Assembly (NCBI GenBank): GCA_002803225.1
Contig: NXFV01000280.1
Location: 62,001 to 126,000, forward strand
Reading direction: 5' to 3'
Source of the DNA: Gamarada debralockiae
Taxonomy: Eukaryota > Ascomycota > Leotiomycetes > Helotiales > Hyphodiscaceae
DNA: 64,000 nt
A model generated the notes under the pieces. It worked only from the letters and a program-made list of their open reading frames with translations, had not been told where the DNA came from and did no database searches. The position numbers were made by a program, and so were the translations under genes. Positions within the stretch are counted from its first letter, which is position 1, and each line of letters begins with the position of its first letter. Positions 37,202 through 48,113 of the stretch are shown piece after piece.

Positions 37202-39026
37202 TCAGACCCTAATATCCATAAGTGGCACATGCTGCTGAGAAGCATGTAAATCCCTATCACCCAACCCACCAGCCTTCCCCACCCTAGGAATCGTATACTT
37301 CCACGCCTTCGCCTGCCTAAAAATCTGACACGCAACCACATCCTCAACCTTGACTCCATACAAAGGAGCGGCCTTCTCAGCCGTCAACTGGCCTGAATTC
37401 TTGACCCGTTCGAAGCAGGCGAGGTCGTAGAATATGATGTCAAAACTGATTTCGTAGGGGCCGGCAAGCTTGGAGCGTAGGACTTCGGCGAGAGATGGGA
37501 GGGAGATGAGTCCGTCGGGACAACCGTCGCCGTTGGCTAGGAGGTTGGCGAGAGACTCGGGACTCTGAGTAGATCCAGTTTTGGATGGAGTGTGCGTCTT
37601 TACGAGAGGGCCAGGTGTCGCGCCACCGAATGCAGGGTCTCGCTTGACGGAGCTGATGCTGGGTCCCAGTATGACAGTGTGATAGGGGAAAAGGGCAGTG
37701 GGGTCCTCGACCTCCATCAAGTGATAGATATTGAAGTTGCACACCTCCCCAAGTGGTATCTCAAGCGGAGTAATCGGCATAGCGAGGTTCCCTCCCGTGG
37801 CCTTTTGTCCCTCGTAAGAAGCATGAATACTTGCAACACGCCCAGCAGACGCAAGATTTGTTGCTATCTTCTGGGTTCTGGCACCGACCTCACCCAGGAG
37901 GAAGATCTTTTCCCCCACAGTTTTATCAGGCTCATACTGATCCATCGTCCCATCTTTCCCATAAACGCGGAAGTTAACCGTGTGCTCTTCCCCCTGAGCT
38001 GCCTTCTTAATATGAGCGCGGACTCCCTCAAGAAACCCATCAATTTGCGAGATCAAAATCGGATCCCTAAAACTGCCCATCCAGATCGAGCGGAACCAAG
38101 CAATCTTTGCTCCTTCCAATTTAATCGTGTAAGGGTTTGAAACCTGAAACTTCGCCTTAGAAGCACTACAACTCCCATCCGCATTCCCTACATACACCGT
38201 CTCCCTCAAATCAAGCGTGCCTCCAGGTCCCGGATGCAGATCCGCATGCGCATTCTCATACAGACTATGCGCAGCCAAGGATTCCGGCGTACAGATTGCA
38301 AACGGTTGCAAGGGAATGACTTCAAATCTATCTTCCCAGGTCGCTGCGAGTGCTTCTCTTGATTTTGGTGTACCACATAAGGCACCGCATTCCATCACTT
38401 TGCCCATGTGGTAGGCGGTAGCGATATTTTTGAGGCCGTTGGCGAGACAGTATGCTGCGTATGGTGAAGGATCATAGGAGCGGCCGGAGATGATTATGTC
38501 ATAGTCTGGATGCTCTTCAATGGCTTTCAGATATGACTCTGCTCCCATCTGCGCAACGATTCGAGTTGCGTCGTCAATATCCTCAAGCAATAACTCAGGA
38601 ACTGAAGGACCACAAGGGGAGATCTTGCCCGCATCAAGAGCTGTACGGACAATATCTTTCTCAATGCTGCCGTAGATTTTGATGAGTTTGAGAGTATAGC
38701 CTTTCTCGTTGCAGTGATCCTGAATGATAGAGATAAAGTCGTCTACATGCTCGTCTGAGCCGTCGCCGCCGGCGGAGTTGATGATTACTTTCACGCGGTG
38801 ATGGAAGCAGGCGTCGACTATGGGATAGAGATCTCGGATGTGGGACTCGCGGGGGACGGTTGAGGTCCCGAGCGCGAGCTTTGAGGCCGCTGTCTGTTGA
38901 GCCTGCGTCGCAGATGATTGCTGTGGCGCCTAGTTCGATGCCTTTGTACAGCATGGCGTTGTCGTAGCCGTAGCCGACGCTACCAATTGGTGTAAGGATC
39001 TTGATGGGAGATTTGTTGGGGCCCGT
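37202..39026 (-). pseudogene. DUF1446 (AtuA-like) protein gene with frameshift
   Basis: About 530 codons downstream of the break are intact and typical of the DUF1446/acyclic terpene utilisation family: INSAGGDGSDEHV, IISGRSYDPSPYAAYCLANG, FRSIWMGSFRDPILISQID, and a C-terminal domain ending QQHVPLMDIRV. The N-terminal 49 codons (PIKILTPIGSVGYGYDNAML, CDAGSTDSGL) lie in another frame. One base must be removed at about 38880 to join them. There is also no ATG where the N-terminus should begin: the position is ACG (39026-39024), preceded by an in-frame TAA; the first in-frame ATG (38954-38952) would remove conserved residues. It may be a recent pseudogene, a gene with an unseen first exon, or a sequence error. 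Related bacterial AtuA acts in terpene catabolism; the fungal role is unknown. Confidence 0.7.
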
Positions 39027-39637
39027 GATGATTGGTTAAAAGGCTTTGAAGCTATGAGAGAATGTTGGTTTGATGGGATGGTCAATACCAAAAGAATACA
39101 GAGAATCTCGACTTTCCCAATCGACAACACTGGCTCATATCCTCAGCACGACAGCTCTTCGCCAAAGTGCAACAATTAATTATCGGGTGGACAAGCACGT
39201 ATGAACGGAGAGACGGCCAACTTTGACCGACATGGAATTTTGGTGTGTTCTGACAGTATCTCGCGATCGCTACAATGAATCTACAGCGAAATCGCTCAAC
39301 GTGCCGAATATCGCCACAAAACGCAAGAACTCTTTACGTCTGAGCTCAACCCTGCCATGATGCAAAATCCCACACATGCAAAAGCAAATCCACTTCGAGC
39401 CTCCATAGCTTAGGAAGAAAGAGCATCCACAGAAATGATTGTAGTAATCCAGCTCCTCAAAGAATCACTATGAGCGGGCTGTAATTCCTCAACAGCAGAA
39501 AAGCGCTATGCATGGGTGACTATCCATATGAAGCCTATCACTACAATGACGCAAAGAAAACTTGTTTCATTCACAGGACGATGAGCGGAATTGAGGATTT
39601 GTGAGATTCCAAGAGTATTCGTAGCTTTTCTCCAACC
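39027..39637. other. Intergenic between DUF1446 gene and Rok1
   Basis: No coding region is supported. It holds the 5' flank of the DUF1446 gene and the 3' flank of the helicase gene. Confidence 0.4.
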
Positions 39638-41821
39638 TCAATCATCGATCCCGCCCCACTCGCTATCCTCAGCGACACGCGCTTCAGCCTCCTCAGACAC
39701 CTCAGCGTATTTCCGCCTTTTGCTACCTTGAATAGCGCCCTTCCGATTATTCTCCAACTTCCGTTCATATCCGCTCTTCGTACTAATCTGCGCTTTCCCC
39801 TTCCCTTTGCCCTCATTCCCTTTCTCCAAACCTCCTCGCCGAGCCTCAACTCCATGCATCTTCAACTTCTTCTTCTGCTCCTTACTAGGTTTCGGCAGTG
39901 CATCCAACAGCCATTTCTGTACACTCGCTTCACTAGCAGGCTTTCCGGCCTGCTTCTCGCTCGCTGCAATGATATTCGCGATGTTCTTCACATAAGGAAT
40001 ATCTTCCTTGGTATAAAACGTAACTGCAACACCGCCATCTCGACCAGCTCTCCCAGTTCGTCCGACGCGGTGGATATATGAAGCCCCTGAATTGGGGACA
40101 TCATAGTTCACCACACCGTTGATACCCCGGAAATCAACACCTCGAGATAGAATATCGGTAGTGATTAGAACCCAAATTTCGCCGTTGCGAAATCGGGTCA
40201 TAACATGGTCTCGGTCTGTGTCTGAGAGGTCGGAATGTAGGACTTCGATGCGTGAAGAGCCGCCCGCTTCGGCGGGGATATCGTATCGGAGCTCAGAGTG
40301 TAGCGCTTTGGCTCTTGGGATTGTTTGGGTGAAGACGAGGAAGGGAGGTCGTAGAGATTCGGTGGCATCAGCAGTCTTTGCGGTTGGACGGAGCAGTTGT
40401 CGTAAAGCAATGAGCTTTCCTGGTTCCGTGGCAGCGTAGGTGAGGCGGTGGGTGATGTTTGGAATAGCGGAATCTTTGAGTCCAACGATCAGCCGGACGA
40501 TGGTGGATTTGGTATCAAGCTCGAGTTGGGTTCTCCTTGAATGTATAGTCTCTAATGCCAGTGCTTCGATATTCGAGCCCATTGTCGCCGACCATAGAGT
40601 CACACGAAGCTCTGGACTCGTGCATGAGTTCCATATTCCAAGGGTTTGATCTCTGAACAACGGGTCGAGGAGAACGTCTGCTTCGTCGAGAACTAATGTT
40701 TTTACAGTCGGTAAGGGTATATGTTCGTCCGGCGAGGAGGTCGAAATGGCGTTGAGTAGCAATCCAGGAGTCGTTACCAAAATATCCCCCTTCGCCAATG
40801 GCTGAGCAGCTGTACTCTTGGTCTTTCTGCTGTCTTCCTCGTCCTTGTCCTCGTCCTCGCTGTCCTCGTCTTCGCTTGAGCGTCCGTCTTGTTCTTCCCT
40901 ATCTTCCTTCGCCACTACTCTCATCCCCTTTCGCATACCAACAACCTTCACTCCTGTTCCAATGCTAAGCTTCTTCGCCTCATTCACAATTTGGCTTGCG
41001 AGCTCTTTTGTGGGTGCCACCACGATAGCCTCCAACCCATGCGCCTTCTTATCCTTGCTCCCCCTCCGCCGTTGTACAATATCATTCACAATCGGTATCA
41101 AGAAAGCCAACGTCTTTCCACTTCCTGTTGGCGCTACAGCCAACAAGTTGACTTCTCCATCACCCAGTCCCAAATCCTCAGTGGATGCACCCAATGCCTT
41201 TCCTTGATGAAGTAACAGCGGCAGACTCCCCATTTGAACCTCCGTGGGAATCTTATACCCCTGTTGTACCAGATTCTCGCCCATCCTCCCAGATATCCCA
41301 TATGTAGTTTGAAGCTCGCCGAATGTCTGCAATGGCTGTGGGTATAGTGGTTTCGCTTCATCCTTTTTGTTGGTATCTGCCTTGCTCGACTTTTTCGATT
41401 TCTTGACATTCTTCTGCCTCTCTCTGCCCGGTGGCAGAAGTGTGACTTTCAATCGATGGGATCGTAGGATTTGCCGGCATTCGTCTTCGTCAAGCAATTT
41501 GGAAGGATTTTTCGAAGTGTTCTTGGTTTCTTTAGTAGCTTGAGGCGCATTGTCTGTAGGGTCACCCTTCTTGGGTTTCGGCTTCGTTGCTTTAGGCGCA
41601 AAGTAATCTACTTCCTCCTCGTCCTGACCGTGGTTCTGTTCTTCTACCCGGGCTTCTCCACGCTTTCTCTTCTTTCCTCTGGATTCGGGGATGGCATCGT
41701 GGTAGAGTTGTGGATTGGCAGTGTTGCCTGCCGAAGGCAATTTCACTGGGAGTCCATCTTTACCTGAGCCAGTCTTGCTTTTTTGTTTTGTCGATCTCGA
41801 CAGAAGCTTCAAGATATCCAT
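39638..41821 (-). CDS. ROK1: ATP-dependent RNA helicase Rok1 (DEAD box)
   Basis: Intronless, 727 residues from the ATG at 41821. The ORF is open 63 codons further upstream, but MDILKLLSRST is the typical family start. A Lys-rich N-terminal region precedes the helicase core. Motif I is APTGSGKT, Ia APTKELASQ, Ib TTPG, II DEAD (VLDEADVLLD), III SAT, IV VFTQT, V TTDILSRGVDF and VI HRVGRTGRAG. The C-terminus is basic and then acidic (EDSEWGGIDD). An acidic insert sits between motifs Ia and Ib. Rok1/DDX52 acts in the nucleolus in 18S rRNA processing, releasing snR30-type interactions together with Rrp5. It is divergent from the small ORF at 42225. Confidence 0.95.
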   Translation of the reverse strand: MDILKLLSRSTKQKSKTGSGKDGLPVKLPSAGNTANPQLYHDAIPESRGKKRKRGEARVEEQNHGQDEEEVDYFAPKATKPKPKKGDPTDNAPQATKETKNTSKNPSKLLDEDECRQILRSHRLKVTLLPPGRERQKNVKKSKKSSKADTNKKDEAKPLYPQPLQTFGELQTTYGISGRMGENLVQQGYKIPTEVQMGSLPLLLHQGKALGASTEDLGLGDGEVNLLAVAPTGSGKTLAFLIPIVNDIVQRRRGSKDKKAHGLEAIVVAPTKELASQIVNEAKKLSIGTGVKVVGMRKGMRVVAKEDREEQDGRSSEDEDSEDEDKDEEDSRKTKSTAAQPLAKGDILVTTPGLLLNAISTSSPDEHIPLPTVKTLVLDEADVLLDPLFRDQTLGIWNSCTSPELRVTLWSATMGSNIEALALETIHSRRTQLELDTKSTIVRLIVGLKDSAIPNITHRLTYAATEPGKLIALRQLLRPTAKTADATESLRPPFLVFTQTIPRAKALHSELRYDIPAEAGGSSRIEVLHSDLSDTDRDHVMTRFRNGEIWVLITTDILSRGVDFRGINGVVNYDVPNSGASYIHRVGRTGRAGRDGGVAVTFYTKEDIPYVKNIANIIAASEKQAGKPASEASVQKWLLDALPKPSKEQKKKLKMHGVEARRGGLEKGNEGKGKGKAQISTKSGYERKLENNRKGAIQGSKRRKYAEVSEEAEARVAEDSEWGGIDD

Positions 41822-42224
41822 TGTGGGATTGTCGCGACGAAGCAGGCTGAGCTTTTGAAAATGGCTTTGCAGACAAATTATTCTGCCCTTACTTGCCGCC
41901 TTCGGACGGACGCATCGGGAAAGTGCGACTCGAAAATAGTTCATGAGAACTGCAAACGGAGATTCCCAATTAATAACAAACTGTTTTCTGTCCGGAGCTT
42001 CTGAAAACATTTACGACTACGAAGAGGCATATTTCAAATTTTGGAATTATTTTTTACCAATTTTTTGGATGCAGTGCGTAATGTTCCGGATACGTTGTCG
42101 ACCACGGCTCCGTGCAGCACGTTTTCCAAGTTCCAAGTATTTTCTACTGTAACCTTCAAGGTCACCGACTTTCAGTCTTTCACATCTATTTGGACCAGAT
42201 AAATGTTCATTTATTGATATCCAA
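41822..42224. promoter_or_regulatory. Divergent promoter, Rok1 / small ORF
   Basis: About 400 bp between divergent starts. The frame of Rok1 continues open through half of it without a conserved residue pattern, so that part is treated as 5' UTR. No specific element is identified. Confidence 0.4.
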
Positions 42225-42545
42225 ATGTCTCAATCAACGACTATAGATACTTCATCTCTTACCTTGAGCAGCGCAGCTATCACTTCACTGCTTTCAGCTC
42301 CCACCGTCGTTGTATCGGCCTCGTTCACACCTCTTGAGCCAATTCCGCTCAACAGAACCAGCACCGTCACCGTTACCTCGAGCACTCTTATGACAACCAC
42401 AGAATCTCCAACCTCTCTACCTACCAGTCCCAGTACGAGCGACGCAAGACACCAATTTTTACCATGGTCCGGACTCCCCGGATTCGTGACACTTGCCTGG
42501 ATTGGAGTTCTCACCTACAACGCTTTCTGCAATCGACGAAGTTGA
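42225..42545 (+). CDS. Hypothetical Ser/Thr-rich single-helix protein
   Basis: 106 residues, unspliced. The N-terminal three quarters is Ser/Thr/Pro-rich (TVTVTSSTLMTTTESPTS) with no signal peptide. A hydrophobic segment, LPGFVTLAWIGVLTYNAFC, lies just before a basic end (NRRS), as in a tail-anchored or small type I membrane protein. The family is not recognised. The clean ATG, the composition and the hydrophobic C-terminus favour a real gene, but it could be a chance ORF. Confidence 0.4.
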   Translation: MSQSTTIDTSSLTLSSAAITSLLSAPTVVVSASFTPLEPIPLNRTSTVTVTSSTLMTTTESPTSLPTSPSTSDARHQFLPWSGLPGFVTLAWIGVLTYNAFCNRRS

Positions 42546-43179
42546 GAAGAAATCTACGATAAGATTTCTTATGGCTAGTGATATTTCGGAGACTCGTTCT
42601 GGGCTCTAGGAGAATCCAAATTCGAAATACCGTACTTCCCCGGACTGGCATACTGACATTTGATCCTCCTGTCTCGAGCTTTGGTGGCGAGACGAGACAA
42701 CAACCAGGTGTCTGAGGACAGTGCGCCGGAGGAGAGTTCGACGGTTTATGATTAGTGGCGTTGCGCCCTTTGGGATAGCATGATCTTCCCTTTCGTCTGA
42801 TGTTTATCTGATCCTCAATCATCATGTCACCCGGAACCACGCATCACCCTCGGGGGCGACATCACGAGCTACCCGAAAGTTGAGAATGGGCGGATTCGAT
42901 ATCACGTTTGTCGGAACTACCAGTTTTTGCTTTTTGGCCGACTTGGAACGTCATTGATTGGAGCGGGTAAAGCTGGATAAAAATCGATTCCGTCGGTTCA
43001 AGTCATCGCGGGGTCGCTTTGGTGGGGCAAGTCAGCCGAGAGTCTGTTTTTATTGCAATTGGAAGCAGAGCTCCGTCAACGGACTCAACTATTGCTCCTG
43101 AACTCTTTAAATATGACACAGGTTTCTTCTTGAGCTCAACAATCAATCCCCTCTAAAATTCAATTGAATTCAGTACACA
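42546..43179. other. 5' flank of xylitol dehydrogenase gene
   Basis: No gene is supported. It contains the presumed promoter; no site is called. Confidence 0.4.
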
Positions 43180-44309
43180 ATGACAGAAGCAAAAGCCGAG
43201 AGCGTAATACAGACCCGCCCCCAACCCTGCCATAGCTAATGCAGCTGATGAAACAGAACCTCTCCTTCGTCCTCAACAAACCCTACGACGTAGTCTTCGA
43301 AGAAAAGCCCAAACCAACAATCCAGTCACCTTACGATGTCCTAATCGCAATAAACTACACCGGAATCTGCGGCAGCGATGTGCACTACTGGACCGAAGGA
43401 TCCATCGGGTCCTTCGTTGTCAAGGACCCTATGGTCCTCGGGCACGAATCTGCAGGCACAATAGTACAAGTCGGATCAGCAGTCAAGTCTGTGAAGGTCG
43501 GAGATCGCGTCGCGCTCGAGCCAGGTTTCCCTTGCAGACGCTGCCCAGCTTGTTTGTCTGGCCATTATAATTTGTGTCCTGACATGCGCTTCGCGGCGTC
43601 CCCTCCCATCGATGGAACCCTGACGGGGTTTTATACCTCGCCGGAGGATTTCTGCTATAAACTCCCGGATCATGTTTCGTTGCAGGAAGGTGCTCTCATT
43701 GAGCCGCTAGCTGTGGCTGTCCATATCGTCAAACAGGCTGAGATTAAGCCTGGACAAAGCGTGGTTGTTATGGGTGCAGGGCCTGTTGGGCTGCTTTGCT
43801 GCGCTATGGCTAAGGCTTATGGTGCTTCTACAATCGTCGCTGTCGATATCCAGCCTGCGAGACTCGAATTCGCGGCCTCATACGCTGCTACACATACGTT
43901 CACCCCTGCTCGCGTCCCAGCGGAGGAAAACGCCGCCAATCTCTTGAAACAGATCGGACTTCCCGATGGCACAGACGCAGTAATCGACGCTTCTGGCGCC
44001 GAGCCTTCAATCCAAACGTCAATCCATACGGTAAGAAGGGGAGGTGTGTACGTTCAGGGCGGAATGGGCAAGCCTGATATCACGTTCCCTATTATGGCGA
44101 TGTGTATAAAGGAAATTACTGCCAAGGGAAGTTTTAGATATGGGAGTGGTGATTATAGATTGGCTGTTGATTTGGTGAGTCAAGGAAAGGTGGATGTTAA
44201 GAAGTTGATTACGGGGACTGTGAGGTTTGAGGAGGCTGAGGAGGCGTTTAAGAGTGTTAAGGCTGGGAAGGGCATTAAGGTTTTGATTGCGGGCCCGAAT
44301 GAGAAGTGA
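43180..44309 (+). CDS. D-xylulose reductase (xylitol dehydrogenase)
   Basis: Exons 43180-43203 and 43245-44309, giving 362 residues: MTEAKAES joined to LMKQNLSFVLNK. The intron would be only 41 nt (GTAATA to GCAG, with a CTAAT branch). An unspliced start at 43239 would give 356 residues instead. Medium-chain zinc dehydrogenase: catalytic zinc site GICGSDVHYW and GHESAG, structural zinc cysteines in FPCRRCPACLSGHYNLC, Rossmann GAGPVGLL, and an Asp after the second strand (VAVDIQPARLEFA), which indicates NAD+. The FAASPPIDGTLTGFY segment is typical of xylitol/sorbitol dehydrogenases. It oxidises xylitol to D-xylulose in pentose catabolism, in the cytosol. L-arabinitol or sorbitol dehydrogenase is the alternative. 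Confidence 0.88.
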
Positions 44310-44645
44310 TTGCTTGGTCATTGAGGAAGCGAAGGAGTTGGGGTGGTGATGGTGGTGTAGCATGGGCTTGGACGGCGTGTTGACAAAAGTAATAATAAGG
44401 CAGCAATAATGTCGGCCATGGCTTCAGGAATAATCCATCGTGGTGTCAAGACCTCCAATGGCGTCTTCAGTGAGGTGCAAAAACCCAGGGATTCCGTTTG
44501 GAGATAATGATAATTATATCGAAAGGTTTGTTCAAGCTCGAGCATACTAGCCAAATCTCGTCCTCTCCTTTTCCCAGTCCACCTCTCCATTCAACACGTT
44601 CCGTTCTGGCATCAGAACCATCAACAGATCGTACACAGGGTCATC

Positions 44646-46240
44646 TCATTGATCGTCTGAGAGCTCGACCTTACCCTCATCGAACTGACGAATACTCGAG
44701 CTCAGAGCGTCATGCATCCAGAAAGTCGCTGCGTCAATCTTTTCTTTGCCAAAGTGAGTTGAGTATTTTTCTCGGAGGCACCTTAGAGGATGATTAGGAG
44801 ACAGCTGCCGTGACTTTTCCCAGATGATATTCCAGAAGTTTAGCCAACTCTGCGTGGCGTTGCCGCCGTAGCAGGCTGTCGGTAGTAGGGGCTCGAGGAA
44901 ATGGCTAAATGAGAGGACTGCTATGATTCAATTTTTCGTTGTAGGTACTCTTTCAGCAGGTCTATCTTTCGACGAAGATTTTCAACTAATATGTTGTACT
45001 TTGGCCAAGGTGACTTAGGTTGCCAAAAGGATCGTTGCAACCTCCCTGAATCCATTTTCTTGACAGAAGGCTCCGACATTGAAGCTCAATATTCTCCAAC
45101 TCCTCTCGTTCTTAGTCTCGAGAAAGTGTGTATTGTTGGTCGGAATTCCGTTATTGTACACTTTCCACGCCCTCTTCTTTACCTTTTGACCTCTCCATTC
45201 GTCAAAAGACTTTGTTTCACCGTTCCACGTCGGGGGACTGCCGAGCTCAATGAGCTCCTTCCACAGATGGAGGCTCCTTTCGTCTTTGGGAAGATCGTTT
45301 AAGAGAGGCCCTGCAAATCCGACTTTGTCCATAGTTTGTCATGCAGAAGAAGCCAAAGTTTCTGGATCGTATCCACCAAGAGCTTGTCTGGATATTGTAA
45401 CGTGTTCTTGCTTGCATCCAAAGAGTTCGGAGCGGTCGAATCTCTGTATGCTCTCACATCAGATACCACTGCACCTGAAGCATCACTAGAAGAGGGTATG
45501 GTACTCGCTGTGCCTCGGTCCCCAATTTACATTGATTAAAACCCTTCTCCTGCCCGGCTTTCATGTCCGGTAAGTTCGACATCTTTTGAATGGTCCGCAA
45601 TCTCCTGCTGAACTCCTGTGAGAGCTCTCTGTTTTTGATCCGATATCAAGTGCGAAGCCTCTTGAAGCAGCCGATCATTTCTCTCTGAGCGATCCTTCTT
45701 TTCTTCCTCATCAAGTTTCCGTCGCTTAATTGGTCATATGCGAGTCCCAAGAGGTAGAATTCTGGGCAGCGCTTCCAAAGCTTGTCGAACATAATCCGAG
45801 CTCGTTCGAGAACAACAAAACGGGAGAGGCCACCTATATTCTTTGTAGGCGCCTCGATATACTCTGATTGGGCACTCTTTACATTGAAAGAGATAGAGTT
45901 GAAACTTTGGAGCCAGGAATCTCCCGGAGCCTTTAAGGCCGAAGGTTTTTCATGGTAGATGGGATAGGATAGCTTTGATCAATCCTTAGGGCAAGAATGG
46001 GAAGCAAATCACGAAAGCAGATGTCCATCTGTTCCTTTGTATCATATTGGTCAAGCCAGATAGGGTTCAGACGCATTACGGCCTCGTCATCGTCATGCGC
46101 AACCGAACTTTGAGGCTACCTCGGAGGAAACGGTATTGGCAGGCTCCTGCTGAGTAACGATGTTACTTTTTGTCCAGAGGAAGATTTCTTAGCTGCATTG
46201 CCTCGAGGCCTGAGATTTGTTGACTTATCTGACACGACTT
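44646..46240 (-). pseudogene. Unidentified degenerate multi-frame gene
   Basis: Protein-like segments follow each other on the minus strand in changing frames: RLNPIWLDQYDTKEQMD, then FVVLERARIMFDKLWKRCPE and FYLLGLAYDQ, then LKRRKLDEEEKKDRSER, then YPDKLLVDTIQKLWLLLHDK, then a 106-codon ORF at 45015-45332 (MDKVGFAGPLLNDLPKDERS onward), and a last segment (LNFWNIIWEKSRQ to a stop at 44648-44646). The frame changes have no obvious intron signals at several junctions, so it looks broken. The family is not recognised. It could be a multi-exon gene whose introns I cannot place. Confidence 0.4.
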
Positions 46241-47092
46241 CAGAAATTGATGAATTTTGGGAAGTGAACTTAGATCCGACGATTGGAGCAATCTTCCGAA
46301 GTCAAAGTACTGCTACGAGAGAAAATAATCTTGGAGACAATTTGAACGAATCAGAAACCAGAGAATTGAGGAAATGAAGACTACTCTTATACGAGCAGAT
46401 TTGACTTTCAGATGAGATTGTTTGCTCAGCGACTCATGTCTGCTTAGAATAACTGCATCATAACCAAGCGGCATCAGCCTCATGATATGGATAACTCCTA
46501 AGAAGCCAAGAATTAAGTCTCAGAACAGGACTGACCCAGATATCTTGATTCGTTGTTTTTGCACCTGGACGAACCTATGATCTGGTTATAACAGACAGAA
46601 AGCGGCTTTCCTTCCCTTTCTTGCCGTCTATTGCTCACTAACGACAACTTTTCTAGAAAGATTTCCACAAAGGCTCTGATCAGAAGTGCAATAGAACTTC
46701 AAAGTTTGGGGCTCGCATGTGCTTCAGGTGCCTCTTGGCTCAAAGAGTGCACTAGCGGCAGCAAAGTAGAAAATGAGGTGTGCAGTGAAACATATACTGC
46801 TGTGATCGTCTCGCATGATTGGCTGCCTCCCTAGCGAAGAAGCGATACCGTGAGGCCGTGAGGAGAAATAAGATGTGCAACAAAATTTCAAAGCTGGCGA
46901 TGTCATGTGCTTTGCTGCGTAGGAAAGGGGTCAATAGCTTGTAGTTTTGAAGGAGCGCTTGCGTCAAAAGGGGTAAAGGTCAAGACGCTTGATTCTCAGA
47001 TGTTTAACGAAAACCGTGAACTGAAGGCCCTGGAGTATGTCAGGAAAGATAAAAACCGCTCTCTCAACACCATACACATCACCTTTCCTTCT
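46241..47092. other. Intergenic, Ayr1-like gene 3' side
   Basis: No convincing gene is seen. Short ORFs on both strands have no recognisable motifs. Confidence 0.4.
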
Positions 47093-48113
47093 TTATACTG
47101 TCTTATCCTTCTCCCTATCCCTCAAAATCCTCCTCAACTCCGGCAGCCCACTAACAAACCCCCACGCCCAATCGAACGTCCTAACACCAAAGATGGCCCC
47201 CAAGAAAGCCAACATCCTCGTCATAAAAATGCCTCCACCATCATAGATAACCGTCGGTGGATTCCTCTTCAATACCAGCGGTACAAAACGCTCGGCGAAG
47301 ACATCGACGGGGATAGTGGGAGAAAAGATTTTCATGTAGGCTTCGACTTTGTCTTTGATGGGGTTGTAGAGTGAATCTGCAGGAATTTTTCCTTCCATGG
47401 GGGCCTTGTCTTGGAGACGGGTCTGGACGAATGCTAGACATGCCTTTTTGGTTATGTTAGTGGGTTTCCCCCTAAGTATTGTATTGGGATATGCATACAT
47501 GAACAACATGAAGCCCAAACGGCTCCATTTCGACTCTCATCGCATGGCTCAGCACTTCTAGTGCGGCCTTTGTGCTGCGATAGCAACTCGTATATGGGCA
47601 TGGAACTAAGTTCATTGCGGATCCGATATTGACGATCGTTCCCTTGCCGTTGCGGAGCAAGGGGAAGAACTGCTGTGTTGTGGAAAGTACGCCCCAGTAA
47701 TTGACTTCGAATTGCTGTTTTGACATTGCGATGTCAGTGTCGAGGATCGTCTGGTTGTATGCTGTTATTATGTAAGATTAGCAGTAGTTCCAAACTTCGT
47801 TATTGAGGGATTCGTTCTTGAATGAGACAGAGGGTCAAAGGGGTAACTTACCAGTGCCAGCATTGTTGACAAGAACCCCCAGTTCATCACCAGTCTCCTT
47901 CGCCACAAACTCCACAGCGCTCTTTACACTCTCCACATCTGTAACATCTAGCCTGCAGATCTCACAACCCATTTCTTTCAAATGCTGCACTGAGTTCAAA
48001 TTCCTCGCTGTAGCGAAGACTTTCAATCCCTTCTTGAGAAACTCCTGCGCGAGCGCATCACCAATGCCGCCTTCGCTACAACCTGTGATGAGAACAGACT
48101 TCTGCTTCATCAT
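47093..48113 (-). pseudogene. Ayr1-like short-chain reductase with frameshift
   Basis: Two exons, 47852-48113 and 47093-47761, with a 90-nt intron. The N-terminus has the Rossmann TGCSEGGIG, then the NNAG motif completed across the splice, and the catalytic YRSTK with the upstream NIGSAMN serine. The fold matches NADPH-dependent 1-acyldihydroxyacetone-phosphate reductase (Ayr1) and related SDRs. Near 47505 the frame ends (after FGLHVV) and the rest (YAYPNTILRGKPTNITKKAC to LRRILRDREKDKTV) is in the next frame. The total length is one base over a multiple of three, as a one-base insertion would give. No canonical intron explains it. The C-terminal part includes a hydrophobic stretch. The ATG at 48113 is the family-like start; an in-frame ATG at 48218 would add 35 residues. 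Confidence 0.7.
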
